From Microbacterium halotolerans (GTDB lineage Bacteria; Actinomycetota; Actinomycetes; Actinomycetales; Microbacteriaceae): a stretch of DNA of 64,000 nt. The notes below the pieces were generated by a model. That model did not search any database and was not told the DNA's origin. It worked only from the letters and a program-made list of their open reading frames with translations. This document shows positions 9,285 to 17,228 of the stretch, in pieces. The position numbers were made by a program, and so were the translations under genes. The first letter of the stretch is position 1, and each line of letters opens with the position of its first letter. The stretch lies in assembly GCF_003569805.1 (NCBI RefSeq), contig NZ_KZ984051.1, positions 1,281,606-1,345,605 of the forward strand. Reading direction: 5' to 3'.

Positions 9285-9946
9285 CGCGGCGCCGGGCGAG
9301 CGTGCTCGCCGCGTCGCTGGCCATCGCAGCGCTGCTGACCGGATGCGCGTCGGGTCTCAGCGAAGACGGTGAGCCGCTCGATGCGGAGCAGGCCGAAGCG
9401 CTGGCGCAGACGCGCTTCCAACTGTCGACGACGGACGAGTTCGGTGCGGAGATCACGGTCGGTGCCGCTGACGATGTCGACCACTATGTCGTCCACGCCA
9501 CGGTGTCGCACGACGACGGCGTCGCATGGGGCACGCTCGAACGCGGACCGGAGGGGCTAGCAGTGAGCGAGCAGATCGCGTTCGGCTCGCAGACCGTCGC
9601 AATCGATGCGGGATCCGGATGGCAGGTCTCGGCACTCGAAGGCCAGTACGCCGAGCTCGCCGTCGTCTTCTCGCTCGTTGCGGATCGGCCGGAGAACTCT
9701 GAGCTGCTGCGCCAGTCCGACGCGCGTTTCCTCGGGGTCGAGAGCAGCGACGATGTCGAGTACGAGGTGTACCGGCTGCCCAGCGACGACGGTGCGGGAG
9801 CGACCACGCGGATGTGGCTGAACGAGGGAAGACTGGGGCGACTCGATGACGGCGGCGACGAGTTCGTCGTCGCGATCAAAGAGGCCGCGGGCGACGAGCG
9901 CCCGGAAGGTCTGCTCGAGATGCTCGGAGCAGGCGCAGATGAGTGA
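9281..9946 (+). CDS. Small lipoprotein of unknown function
   Basis: A 221-residue lipoprotein with basic start MTRRR and lipobox LTGC (Cys22). The remainder is acidic and rich in predicted beta strands. I do not recognise the family; the overall layout recalls actinobacterial LppX/LprG-like lipoproteins, but no motif proves this. It overlaps the beta-helix gene by 4 bp (ATGA) and the DyP gene by 8 bp. Translation of the three is therefore coupled and the products probably act together outside the membrane. Confidence 0.7.
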   Translation: MTRRRASVLAASLAIAALLTGCASGLSEDGEPLDAEQAEALAQTRFQLSTTDEFGAEITVGAADDVDHYVVHATVSHDDGVAWGTLERGPEGLAVSEQIAFGSQTVAIDAGSGWQVSALEGQYAELAVVFSLVADRPENSELLRQSDARFLGVESSDDVEYEVYRLPSDDGAGATTRMWLNEGRLGRLDDGGDEFVVAIKEAAGDERPEGLLEMLGAGADE

Positions 9947-11102
9947 CCGCGAAGACGACCCGCGCGCGGTGGCAGGGCACGGCTCCGATGTTCTCGGTCA
10001 CGGCGACGATGTGAGTGCCGACCCCGAGAGCGGTCAGGTCGCGCCCGCGCGCCGCGGGGTCGGCCGACGCGACCTGTTCACCGCCGCCGGGGCAGCGGTC
10101 GTGGGCGGCGCAGCGGGCTGGGGGCTGGCCGGTCTCGTCGACCGCGATGACGAGTCCGAGCCGACTCCCGCGGCGTCCGATTCGCCCTCGCTGCCATCGG
10201 CCGATCTCGTCTCGGGCATCACCCATCCGGCCGTCCCGCAGCGGCACATGCTGGTCACGGTGCTCGACGTCGACCTCGAACCGGATGCCCTGCTCGAGGC
10301 CGTGCGGAACGCATCGGCGGGCGAGCACTCAGACGACTCGGGCGTCGTGACGGTCACGTTCGGCTTCTCACCCGAGGCCGCCCGCGCGCTGTGGCCCGAC
10401 AGGGCGACCGCCGACATGACCGTGCCGTCGTTCGCAGGCGACACCGCCCACATCCGGTCCGGCGGCGACCTGAGCGTGCAGGTGTGTGCCGAGACAGCGG
10501 CCGCGGTGAGTGACGCCACTGCTGTGATCGTGCAGGCGCTCGGCCAGGCGACCGTGCGCTGGCAGGCCGCTGGCAGCCGTGACGCTCCTACGCCCGAGGG
10601 CACGACGCGCACCTCGGCCGGGTTCATCGACGGCATCGCGAACCCCCGCACCGCGGAGGAACTCGCCGAGGGCGTGTGGACCGGTGACTCCCGCGACACG
10701 TACGTCGTCTACCGCCGGATGAGCATCGACCGCGCCTTCCTCTCGCTGTCGCACGGAGACCAGGAGGCCGCGATCGGCCGCCGCCGCGACACCGGTGCGC
10801 CGCTTTCCGGAGGCGACACGATGGACGACATCGACCTGTTCGCCAAGAGCGACGACGGGCGCCGGCTCGTGCCGAACGAAGCCCACGCCAGGCGCGCGCA
10901 TCCGGCCAATCTCGGGCTTGCGCTGATGCTGCGCCGCAGCTATTCGTACGCCGCGCCGACGGGCCCAGGAGTGATGTTCACGGCGTTCATGAACGACCCG
11001 CAGACTTTCGTCGCCACCCAGCGACGACTGGACGAACAGGATGCGTTCATCGCGCACACCTCGACCGACGCGGGCGGAATGTTCTTCGTGCCGGCGCTGT
11101 AG
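9939..11102 (+). CDS. Tat-exported DyP-type heme peroxidase
   Basis: A dye-decolorizing peroxidase of 387 residues. The N terminus is long and acidic and leads into a twin-arginine signal, GRRDLFTAAGAAVVGG (R43-R44), so the heme protein is folded before export. The family signature GFIDG at 228-232 supplies the distal Asp (about 231). The proximal heme His is in NEAHARRAHP (about 316), and IGRRRDTGAPLSGG is also conserved. The ATG at 9939 is used because it overlaps the preceding gene and gives the Tat signal. No efeU or efeO partner is nearby, so this is not an EfeUOB iron-uptake locus. The partners are two lipoproteins; the natural substrate is unknown. Confidence 0.9.
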   Translation: MSDREDDPRAVAGHGSDVLGHGDDVSADPESGQVAPARRGVGRRDLFTAAGAAVVGGAAGWGLAGLVDRDDESEPTPAASDSPSLPSADLVSGITHPAVPQRHMLVTVLDVDLEPDALLEAVRNASAGEHSDDSGVVTVTFGFSPEAARALWPDRATADMTVPSFAGDTAHIRSGGDLSVQVCAETAAAVSDATAVIVQALGQATVRWQAAGSRDAPTPEGTTRTSAGFIDGIANPRTAEELAEGVWTGDSRDTYVVYRRMSIDRAFLSLSHGDQEAAIGRRRDTGAPLSGGDTMDDIDLFAKSDDGRRLVPNEAHARRAHPANLGLALMLRRSYSYAAPTGPGVMFTAFMNDPQTFVATQRRLDEQDAFIAHTSTDAGGMFFVPAL

Positions 11103-11119
11103 GGCGACAACGCATATCC

Positions 11120-11176
11120 CTTCATTTCTGGCACAACTCCGGGCTGCGATGCCACCGGAGATGTGCCAGAAATGAA
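11120..11176. repeat. Palindromic repeat B, copy 1
   Basis: Two 23-bp arms starting CTTCATTTCTGGCACA and ending TGTGCCAGAAATGAAG, with one mismatch, around an 11-nt loop. It lies between the convergent DyP and Ppx genes and probably acts as a bidirectional terminator. A perfect copy is at 37198-37255. Confidence 0.85.
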
Positions 11177-11189
11177 GAGTTGCGGCGTC

Positions 11190-12131
11190 CTACGCGCCGC
11201 GCTCCCAGCCGAGCTGCTCGATGTAGCGGAGCATGACGCCCTCGCGCAGGGCCCACGGGCTGACCTCGAGTTCGTCGACGCCGAGCGCCTTCATCGCCTC
11301 GTGCAGGACCACGGCACCGGCCGTGATCTGGAACGTGCGGTCGGCGGTGATGCCCGGCAGCTCCTGGCGCGCCTCGGCGGGGATGCGCGCCAGGACCGGG
11401 ATCCACGCGCCCAGCGCTGCCCGCGGCAGGCGCCAGCGCTCGTCTCCCGCCCATCCGGGCTGCGCGAAGCCGGCGAGTTTCGCCAGCGACCGGATGGTCT
11501 TCGACGAGCCGACCACGAAATCCGGTCTCGGCGATGCCTTGAAGCGTTTGGCGAGAGGCTTCAGAACGCCGCGGGCATGCTCGCGGAGCGCGGCGACCTC
11601 ATCGTCGCCCGCCGGATCATCCGGAAGGTGCTCGATCGTCATCCGGCCCGCGCCCAGCGGCACCGACTCGGCGATCTGGGGCAGCTCCTCGCTGCCTCCA
11701 GCGACTTCGAGCGATCCGCCGCCGATGTCGAACATCAGGATCTGACCGGCCGACCACCCGAACCAGCGCCGGATGGCGAGGAACGTCAGCCGCGCCTCGT
11801 CCGTGCCGCCGAGCACCTGCAGCGGCTGGCCGAGCGCATCCTCGACCCTGGCGATGATGTCGCCGCCGTTGGTCGCTTCCCGCATCGCCGACGTCGCGGT
11901 GGCGAGCAGTTCCACGACGCCCTCCTCATCGGCCACGGCCTTCGCCCGGTGCACGGCGGCGACGATCGCCTCCGCGCCCTCGCGTGAGATCGACCCGTCC
12001 GGCGTGAGGTACCGCATCAGGCGCAGCACGCTCTTGTCACTCGTGGTGGCCAACGGCCGACCACCCGGATGCGCGTCGGCGACGAGCAGGTGCACCGTGT
12101 TCGAACCGATATCGAGAACGCCGAGTCGCAT
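11190..12131 (-). CDS. Ppx/GppA family phosphatase
   Basis: A 313-residue exopolyphosphatase/guanosine-pentaphosphatase-type enzyme of the ASKHA fold. It starts MRLGVLDIGSNTVHLLV (phosphate-1 loop) and has DIGGGSLE as the phosphate-2 loop. Single-domain actinobacterial members hydrolyse polyphosphate, and some act on pppGpp; the substrate here is not settled by sequence. The ATG at 12131 gives the canonical N terminus and sits 6 nt after a TATCGT hexamer, a leaderless arrangement. Further upstream codons are in frame but do not look coding. Confidence 0.9.
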   Translation of the reverse strand: MRLGVLDIGSNTVHLLVADAHPGGRPLATTSDKSVLRLMRYLTPDGSISREGAEAIVAAVHRAKAVADEEGVVELLATATSAMREATNGGDIIARVEDALGQPLQVLGGTDEARLTFLAIRRWFGWSAGQILMFDIGGGSLEVAGGSEELPQIAESVPLGAGRMTIEHLPDDPAGDDEVAALREHARGVLKPLAKRFKASPRPDFVVGSSKTIRSLAKLAGFAQPGWAGDERWRLPRAALGAWIPVLARIPAEARQELPGITADRTFQITAGAVVLHEAMKALGVDELEVSPWALREGVMLRYIEQLGWERGA

Positions 12132-12137
12132 GGGGAC

Positions 12138-12143
12138 ACGATA
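12138..12143 (-). promoter_or_regulatory. -10 box of ppx (leaderless type)
   Basis: TATCGT on the minus strand, 6 nt before the ATG, with no Shine-Dalgarno sequence between them. Confidence 0.5.
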
Positions 12144-12261
12144 GCGCCGTCCGTTGCGTGTGCAGGTACGACGGAGCGATCGAGCTCGCACAGCCCAGGA
12201 GATCAGGTGCTGCGGCGCGTGCGCTCCCGCAGGAATCCGCATGCACCGACCGCGTATCCGG

Positions 12262-12281
12262 GCGAATCGACTGCGTTGTGT
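12262..12281. repeat. Repeat C half-site, single copy
   Basis: GCGAATCGACTGCGTTGTGT matches the arms of the two palindromic C units at 28864-28960 and 29024-29121. Here it stands alone, over the expected -35 region of the coaA promoter. Confidence 0.7.
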
Positions 12282-12288
12282 GCGCCGG

Positions 12289-12294
12289 TAGAAT
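12289..12294 (+). promoter_or_regulatory. -10 box of coaA (leaderless type)
   Basis: TAGAAT, then 7 nt, then GTG at 12302. The hexamer overlaps the alternative ATG at 12293, which argues that translation starts at the GTG. Confidence 0.6.
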
Positions 12295-12301
12295 GTCGCG
12301 G

Positions 12302-13240
12302 GTGACTTCCGATCCGCAGCTCTCGCTGTACCGCCAGATCGCGCGGTCCGACTGGTCTCGGCTCGCAGCGGACATGGACCAGCCGCTGACCGAGGCCGAG
12401 GTGGTGCAGATCCGCGGCATCGGCGATCGGCTCGACGTCGACGAGATCCGCGAGGTCTACCTGCCGCTGAGTCGGTTGCTGTCGATCTGGGCGAACGCGT
12501 ACCAGCGCATCGGAACGGACGTCTCCGACTTCCTCGGGCGCAGCCAGGACATCCGCACGCCCTTCGTCGTCGCCGTGGCCGGATCGGTGTCGGTCGGCAA
12601 GTCGACCATCGCGCGGCTGCTCCGCGAGCTGATGAGTCGGTGGTCGACGACGCCGCGCGTCGACCTCGTCACGACCGACGGGTTCCTGCTTCCGAACGCC
12701 GAGCTCGAGCGCCGCGGACTGATGACCCGCAAGGGGTTCCCCGAGTCGTATGACCGGCGGGCGCTGGTCGACTTCCTCACGAAGGTGAAGAGCGGCGAGG
12801 AAGTCGTGCACGCGCCGTTCTACTCGCACGTGCGCTACGACATCGTTCCGGATGCCCAGGTCACGGTGCGCAGGCCGGATGTCGTGATCGTCGAAGGGCT
12901 GAACGTGCTGCAGCCGCCTCCCGCGCCGCACGATGTCGCGGTCAGCGATCTGTTCGACTTCTCGATCTACGTCGACGCCGACACCGATCACATCGAACGG
13001 TGGTTCGTCGACCGGTTCCTCAAACTGCGCGCCGGTGCCTTCGCGAACCCCGCGTCGTACTTCAACGTGTTCGCCGGACTGAGCGACGCCGAAGCCGAAC
13101 AGACCGCCCTGGGCTTCTGGCGCGACATCAACATGCCGAATCTCGTCGAGAACGTGCTCCCGACGAAGCACCGCGCGACGCTGGTGCTGCAGAAGGGGGC
13201 GTCGCACGCCGTCGAGTCCGTCCTCCTCCGCAAGGCATAG
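12302..13240 (+). CDS. coaA: Pantothenate kinase, type I
   Basis: ATP-dependent phosphorylation of pantothenate, the first and controlling step of coenzyme A synthesis. The 312 residues show the P-loop AGSVSVGKST (about 93-102), the VTTDGFLLPN block, KGFPESYD, the YSHVRYDIVP segment and the VIVEGLNVLQ strand of the bacterial type I family. The GTG at 12302 is chosen because a TAGAAT -10 box ends exactly 7 nt before it; an ATG three codons upstream is also in frame. It is a single-gene unit ending before palindrome E. Confidence 0.96.
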   Translation: MTSDPQLSLYRQIARSDWSRLAADMDQPLTEAEVVQIRGIGDRLDVDEIREVYLPLSRLLSIWANAYQRIGTDVSDFLGRSQDIRTPFVVAVAGSVSVGKSTIARLLRELMSRWSTTPRVDLVTTDGFLLPNAELERRGLMTRKGFPESYDRRALVDFLTKVKSGEEVVHAPFYSHVRYDIVPDAQVTVRRPDVVIVEGLNVLQPPPAPHDVAVSDLFDFSIYVDADTDHIERWFVDRFLKLRAGAFANPASYFNVFAGLSDAEAEQTALGFWRDINMPNLVENVLPTKHRATLVLQKGASHAVESVLLRKA

Positions 13241-13261
13241 CCGCCGGCGGGTGCTGCCGGG

Positions 13262-13325
13262 CCGTTCCGGTTCCCCATATTGCGGCTGCCGCCGCATGGT
13301 TGTGCGGCTCGGGAAACCGGAACGG
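13262..13325. repeat. Palindrome E
   Basis: Arms CCGTTCCGGTTCCC and GGGAAACCGGAACGG (one extra base in the right arm) enclose a further TGCGGC/GCCGCA hairpin. It lies 21 bp after coaA and probably acts as its terminator. No second copy was seen in this window. Confidence 0.65.
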
Positions 13326-13400
13326 TGGGCGCCTGGCCGGCCCGCGCCGTCTGCACCGGGAGAGCCCGCACGCCTGCGCGGTTCCCCAGGAACGCCGTCC

Positions 13401-13406
13401 TAGACT
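13401..13406 (+). promoter_or_regulatory. -10 box of glmS (leaderless type)
   Basis: TAGACT, then CATACCT, then the ATG. The 7-nt spacing places the transcription start at the initiation codon. Confidence 0.65.
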
Positions 13407-13413
13407 CATACCT

Positions 13414-15267
13414 ATGTGTGGAATCGTCGGATACGTCGGCCAGCGCGAGAGCCAGGACATCCTGCTGGCGGGCCTTGCGCGCCTGGAGTACAGGGGGTAC
13501 GACTCGGCGGGGATCGCCGTCATCGACAGCGCGGGCGATCTGCACGCCGAGAAGAAGGCGGGCAAGCTGGCGAAGCTGCGTGAGCGGTTGGAGGCTGCGC
13601 CGATCGCTGCAGGCACGACCGGAATCGGGCACACTCGCTGGGCGACCCACGGCGGCCCGACCGACCTGAACGCGCACCCGCACCTCGCCGACGACGATCG
13701 CCTCGCGGTGATCCACAACGGCATCATCGAGAACTTCGCCGCACTCCGCGCCGAGCTGACCGACCAGGGCTTCGAGCTGCGCAGCCAGACCGACACCGAG
13801 GTCGCCGCGGTGCTGCTCGGCCGCGAGTACCGGGCCAACGACGGCGATCTCGTCGCCGCGTTCCGCGCTGTCGCCGCGCGACTCGAGGGTGCGTTCACGA
13901 TCCTCGCCATGCACGAGGACCACCCTGGCCTCGTCGTCGGCGCTCGACGCAACTCGCCCCTCGTGATCGGGCTGGGCGAGGGCGAGAACTTCCTCGGCAG
14001 CGATGTCGCGGCGTTCGTCGAGCACACCCGCAGCGCGCTCGCGATCGGCCAGGACCAGATCGTGGCCATCACCCCCGACGAGGTGCGCGTCACCGACTTC
14101 GACGGCAATGAGGTCGAGACCAGCCCCTTCGAAGTGATGTGGGACGCCGCGGCCGCAGAGAAGGGCGGATGGTCGAGCTTCATGGCCAAGGAGGTCTCGG
14201 AGGAGCCGGAGGCCGTGGCGAACACGGTGCGCGGCCGCGTCAGGAACGGCGCCGTCGCGATCTCCGAACTCGACGGTCTCGACGAACTCTTCGCCGACGT
14301 CAGCCGCATCATCGTCATCGCGTGCGGAACGGCCAGCTATGCAGGCCAGGTCGGCAAGTACGCGCTCGAGAAGTGGGCGCGCGTGCCCGTCGACGTCGAG
14401 CTGGCGCACGAGTTCCGCTATCGCGACCCGATCGTCGGCCCTGACACGCTCGTCGTCTCGATCAGCCAGTCGGGCGAGACGATGGACACTCTGATGGCGG
14501 TCAAGGAGGCCGCGCGCCTCGGTGCCAGGACGCTGTCGATCTGCAACACCCAGGGCGCGACGATACCGCGCGAGTCCGACGCGATCGTCTACACGCATGC
14601 AGGACCCGAGGTGGCCGTCGCGTCCACGAAGGCCTTCGTCGCGCAGATCACTGCCCTCTACCTGCTGGCGCTGCACATCGGTCGCGTGCGCGGCACGATC
14701 AGCACCGAGGCCATCGCTGATGCCGTGGCGGAGCTCGAGACGCTGCCCGAGAAGATCCAGTGGATCCTCGACAACGAGCAGGAGCGCATCGAGCAGCTCG
14801 CGCACTGGATGGCCGACACCCGTTCCGTCCTGTTCCTCGGTCGCCACGTGGGCTTCCCGATCGCGCTCGAGGGTGCGCTGAAGCTCAAGGAGATCTCGTA
14901 CATCCACGCGGAGGGCTTCGCGGCAGGCGAGCTCAAGCACGGACCGATCGCGCTGATCGAGCCGGGCCAGCCCGTGTTCGTGATGGTGCCGTCGCCGCGC
15001 GGAGCGGCGACCCTGCACGCGAAGGTCGTCTCGAACATCGAGGAGATCCGTGCACGCGGCGCCCGCGTCATCGCCGTGGCGGAGCAGGGCGACACCGCCG
15101 TGCTGCCGCATGCCGACGAGATGCTGCGGGTGCCGCTGGCCGGCCCGCTGTTCGAAGCGATCCTCGCGGTCGTGCCGCTGCACATCTTCGCGATGGGCCT
15201 GGCCACGGCGAAGGGACTCGACGTCGACCAGCCGCGCAACCTCGCGAAGTCCGTCACGGTCGAGTGA
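13414..15267 (+). CDS. glmS: Glutamine--fructose-6-phosphate aminotransferase
   Basis: Makes glucosamine-6-phosphate from fructose-6-phosphate and glutamine, the entry to amino-sugar and wall synthesis. The 617 residues open with MCGIVGYVG, so Cys2 becomes the N-terminal nucleophile of the glutaminase domain (about 1-240) after Met removal; HTRWATHG and HNGIIEN follow. Two SIS sugar-isomerase domains (about 285-610) contain the CGTASYAG and SQSGETMDT motifs. The C terminus DVDQPRNLAKSVTVE is canonical. Start fixed by MCGIVG and by the TAGACT box 7 nt upstream. acpS lies downstream beyond palindrome D. Confidence 0.98.
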   Translation: MCGIVGYVGQRESQDILLAGLARLEYRGYDSAGIAVIDSAGDLHAEKKAGKLAKLRERLEAAPIAAGTTGIGHTRWATHGGPTDLNAHPHLADDDRLAVIHNGIIENFAALRAELTDQGFELRSQTDTEVAAVLLGREYRANDGDLVAAFRAVAARLEGAFTILAMHEDHPGLVVGARRNSPLVIGLGEGENFLGSDVAAFVEHTRSALAIGQDQIVAITPDEVRVTDFDGNEVETSPFEVMWDAAAAEKGGWSSFMAKEVSEEPEAVANTVRGRVRNGAVAISELDGLDELFADVSRIIVIACGTASYAGQVGKYALEKWARVPVDVELAHEFRYRDPIVGPDTLVVSISQSGETMDTLMAVKEAARLGARTLSICNTQGATIPRESDAIVYTHAGPEVAVASTKAFVAQITALYLLALHIGRVRGTISTEAIADAVAELETLPEKIQWILDNEQERIEQLAHWMADTRSVLFLGRHVGFPIALEGALKLKEISYIHAEGFAAGELKHGPIALIEPGQPVFVMVPSPRGAATLHAKVVSNIEEIRARGARVIAVAEQGDTAVLPHADEMLRVPLAGPLFEAILAVVPLHIFAMGLATAKGLDVDQPRNLAKSVTVE

Positions 15268-15281
15268 TGCCAGCTGCAGCT

Positions 15282-15338
15282 CTTCACGTCTCCTGCAAGT
15301 CCGCTGCGGACAGCTGCGGACTTGCAGGAGACGTGAAG
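15282..15338. repeat. Palindrome D
   Basis: Perfect 23-bp arms beginning CTTCACGTCTCCTGCAAG and ending CTTGCAGGAGACGTGAAG, with an 11-nt loop. It lies 14 bp after the glmS stop and 23 bp before acpS, both on the plus strand. It probably terminates or attenuates between them. Confidence 0.8.
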
Positions 15339-15361
15339 ACGTGTCTCGGCGCGGTGGCGGC

Positions 15362-15748
15362 GTGATCATCGGGATCGGGGTCGACATGGTCGACGTCGAG
15401 CGATTTCAGCAGCAGATCGACGGGTCGCCGCGGCTCGCCGAGCGACTGTTCAGCACCCACGAGCGAGAGCTGCCGCTTCGGTCGCTCGCCGCGCGCTACG
15501 CCGCGAAAGAAGCGCTGATCAAGGCGCTCGGCGGCAGCGAGGGTGTGAACTGGCGCGACATCGAGGTGCCGCGGCTCGGCGAGCGCCAGGCCCCGAGCTA
15601 CGTGATCGACGGTGAGACGGCCGCGACGGTCACCGCCCGTGGTGTGACGCGTCTGCACCTGTCGCTCTCGCACGACGCCGGCCTCGCGATCGCGTACACC
15701 GTGCTCGAGGGTGATGCCCCGGACGGGCGGGGTGAGCCGGATGAGTGA
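15362..15748 (+). CDS. acpS: Holo-[acyl-carrier-protein] synthase
   Basis: Transfers 4'-phosphopantetheine from CoA to the acyl carrier protein. A compact 128-residue enzyme with the two family motifs: GIGVDMVDVERF, whose Asp (about 8) binds Mg, and ARYAAKEALIKAL, whose Glu completes the metal site. HLSLSHDAGLAIAYTVLE closes the fold. The GTG at 15362 is the only start that gives the normal N terminus. It stands between glmS and alr, a common actinobacterial order. Confidence 0.95.
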   Translation: MIIGIGVDMVDVERFQQQIDGSPRLAERLFSTHERELPLRSLAARYAAKEALIKALGGSEGVNWRDIEVPRLGERQAPSYVIDGETAATVTARGVTRLHLSLSHDAGLAIAYTVLEGDAPDGRGEPDE

Positions 15749-15957
15749 GGCCCGGATGATCGGAGAGCCGGCTGGTGTCGTGCGCTCGCCGGATGCGATT
15801 CCGAGGGGCGCCCCTGTGGGGTGTGGGACGAGGGCGAGCCTCGGCCGTGCGCGGACCCGAACTGAGGCCATTGCGGCAGGGCGGTCCAGCCGGCGCCCCA
15901 CTCGGGCTTGGAGCAGCACCCGCCGCAGTGTCGTACTCGAGCGAGCAGGAGACCGGA

Positions 15958-17124
15958 ATGCGTGAGAACGACGCGACTGCGCCCCCGCGCGAGGCGCTCG
16001 TCGACGCCTCGGCGATCGAGCACAACGTCCGTGTGCTGCGCGAGATCACAGGCACGCCGGAATGCATCGCGGTGGTCAAGGCGAACGGCTACGGCCACGG
16101 CGCGCTGACGGCGGCGCGTGCGGCGCTAGCCGGGGGAGCGACTCGCCTCGGCGTCGCCGACGTCAGAGAGGCGCTCGCCCTGCGCGAGGCGGGCATCACC
16201 GCCCCGGTCATCGCGTGGCTGCACGCGCCCGACGTCGACTTCACCGAGGCGGTGCGCTCGGGCGTCGAGATCGGGCTGTCGAGTCTCGAGCAGGTGCGGG
16301 CTGCGGCGGATGCGGGTGCGCGCACCAGCCGTCGCGCCGACGTGCACCTGAAGCTCGAGACGGGTCTCGGTCGGAACGGCGCCCACCGCAGCGAGTGGCA
16401 CGACCTGTTCGCGGCCGCCGCGGCAGAGGAGGCCGAGGGGCACCTCCGCGTCATCGGCATCTTCAGCCACCTCAGCGGCACGAGCCGTGCGGATGATCTC
16501 GCGCAGGCGGAGGCGTTCCACGACGGGATCGCGCTCGCCGAACGGCACGGTCTCGACGGGCGGCTGCGTCACATCGCTGCCACGGCGGCGGCCATCGACA
16601 TTCCCGAGGCCAGGCTCGACGCCGTGCGGGTCGGCATCGGCATCTATGGCGTCTCGCCCCTCGCCGACCGCACACCGTCCGACCTCGGGCTGCGCCCCGC
16701 GATGACGGTGCGCTCCAGGGTCGCTGCGGTGCGCAGAGTCGCCGCCGGTCACGGTGCCTCTTACGGATACCGCTACCGAGCACCACGGGAGACGACCTAT
16801 GCGTTGGTGCCGCTCGGCTACGCCGACGGCATGCCGCGGCAGGCATCGAACGCAGGCCCCGTCGCCATCCGGGGCGAGCGCTTCCGCGTCGCCGGCACGA
16901 TCGCGATGGACCAGTTCGTCGTCGACGTCGGTGATCTCCCCGTCGAGGTCGGCGACGAGGTGCTGGTGTTCGGCGACCCGTCGCATGGCGCGCCGCTCGC
17001 GGAGGAGTGGGCGGAGGCAGCAGGCACGATCGGCTATGAGATCGTCACTCGCATCGGCCCGCGCGTCGAGCGGACCGTGGTCGGCGACCAGAGGGACGGG
17101 CCGGCCAGGGAGCGCAGAGCATGA
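15958..17124 (+). CDS. alr: Alanine racemase
   Basis: PLP-dependent interconversion of L- and D-alanine for peptidoglycan. Of 388 residues, Lys41 in VVKANGYGHG forms the PLP Schiff base and Tyr269 in ASYGYRYRAP is the second catalytic base. LGYADGMPR and GTIAMDQFVVDV are typical of the C-terminal beta domain. The ATG at 15958 follows a good AGGAGA ribosome-binding site; the ~200 bp between acpS and this start look non-coding. The stop overlaps the start of a 35-codon ORF that links it to tsaE. Confidence 0.97.
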   Translation: MRENDATAPPREALVDASAIEHNVRVLREITGTPECIAVVKANGYGHGALTAARAALAGGATRLGVADVREALALREAGITAPVIAWLHAPDVDFTEAVRSGVEIGLSSLEQVRAAADAGARTSRRADVHLKLETGLGRNGAHRSEWHDLFAAAAAEEAEGHLRVIGIFSHLSGTSRADDLAQAEAFHDGIALAERHGLDGRLRHIAATAAAIDIPEARLDAVRVGIGIYGVSPLADRTPSDLGLRPAMTVRSRVAAVRRVAAGHGASYGYRYRAPRETTYALVPLGYADGMPRQASNAGPVAIRGERFRVAGTIAMDQFVVDVGDLPVEVGDEVLVFGDPSHGAPLAEEWAEAAGTIGYEIVTRIGPRVERTVVGDQRDGPARERRA

Positions 17125-17228
17125 ACGCCGCGGTCGAAGGCGCACGCCCGGCCGCATCGCGTGCGGTCGGGTGCGGGCATCGTCCGGTGCGGCGTGCATC
17201 CGGAGTCCCGCTCGGAGGAACGGCATGA
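17121..17228 (+). CDS. 35-codon ORF overlapping both alr and tsaE
   Basis: ATG at 17121 overlaps the alr stop (ATGA), and the TGA at 17226-17228 overlaps the tsaE ATG (ATGA). AGGGAGC lies about 8 nt before the start. The predicted peptide is basic (MNAAVEGARPAAS near its start) with no recognisable domain. GC at third codon positions is clearly lower than in the neighbours. It may serve only to carry ribosomes from alr to tsaE rather than to make a stable protein. The layout is certain; translation is an inference. Confidence 0.4.
   Translation: MNAAVEGARPAASRAVGCGHRPVRRASGVPLGGTA

Noticed and set aside
9939-11102. EfeB of an EfeUOB iron-uptake operon
   Set aside because: No efeU or efeO gene is adjacent; the partners are two lipoproteins.
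12988-15387. 799-codon minus-strand frame across glmS
   Set aside because: A mirror of glmS codons; no domain and low-complexity composition.
15741-15965. ORF starting ATGAGTGAGGCC at the acpS stop and running into alr
   Set aside because: Overlap with acpS is suggestive, but composition and codon use are not gene-like and it runs past the well-supported alr start.
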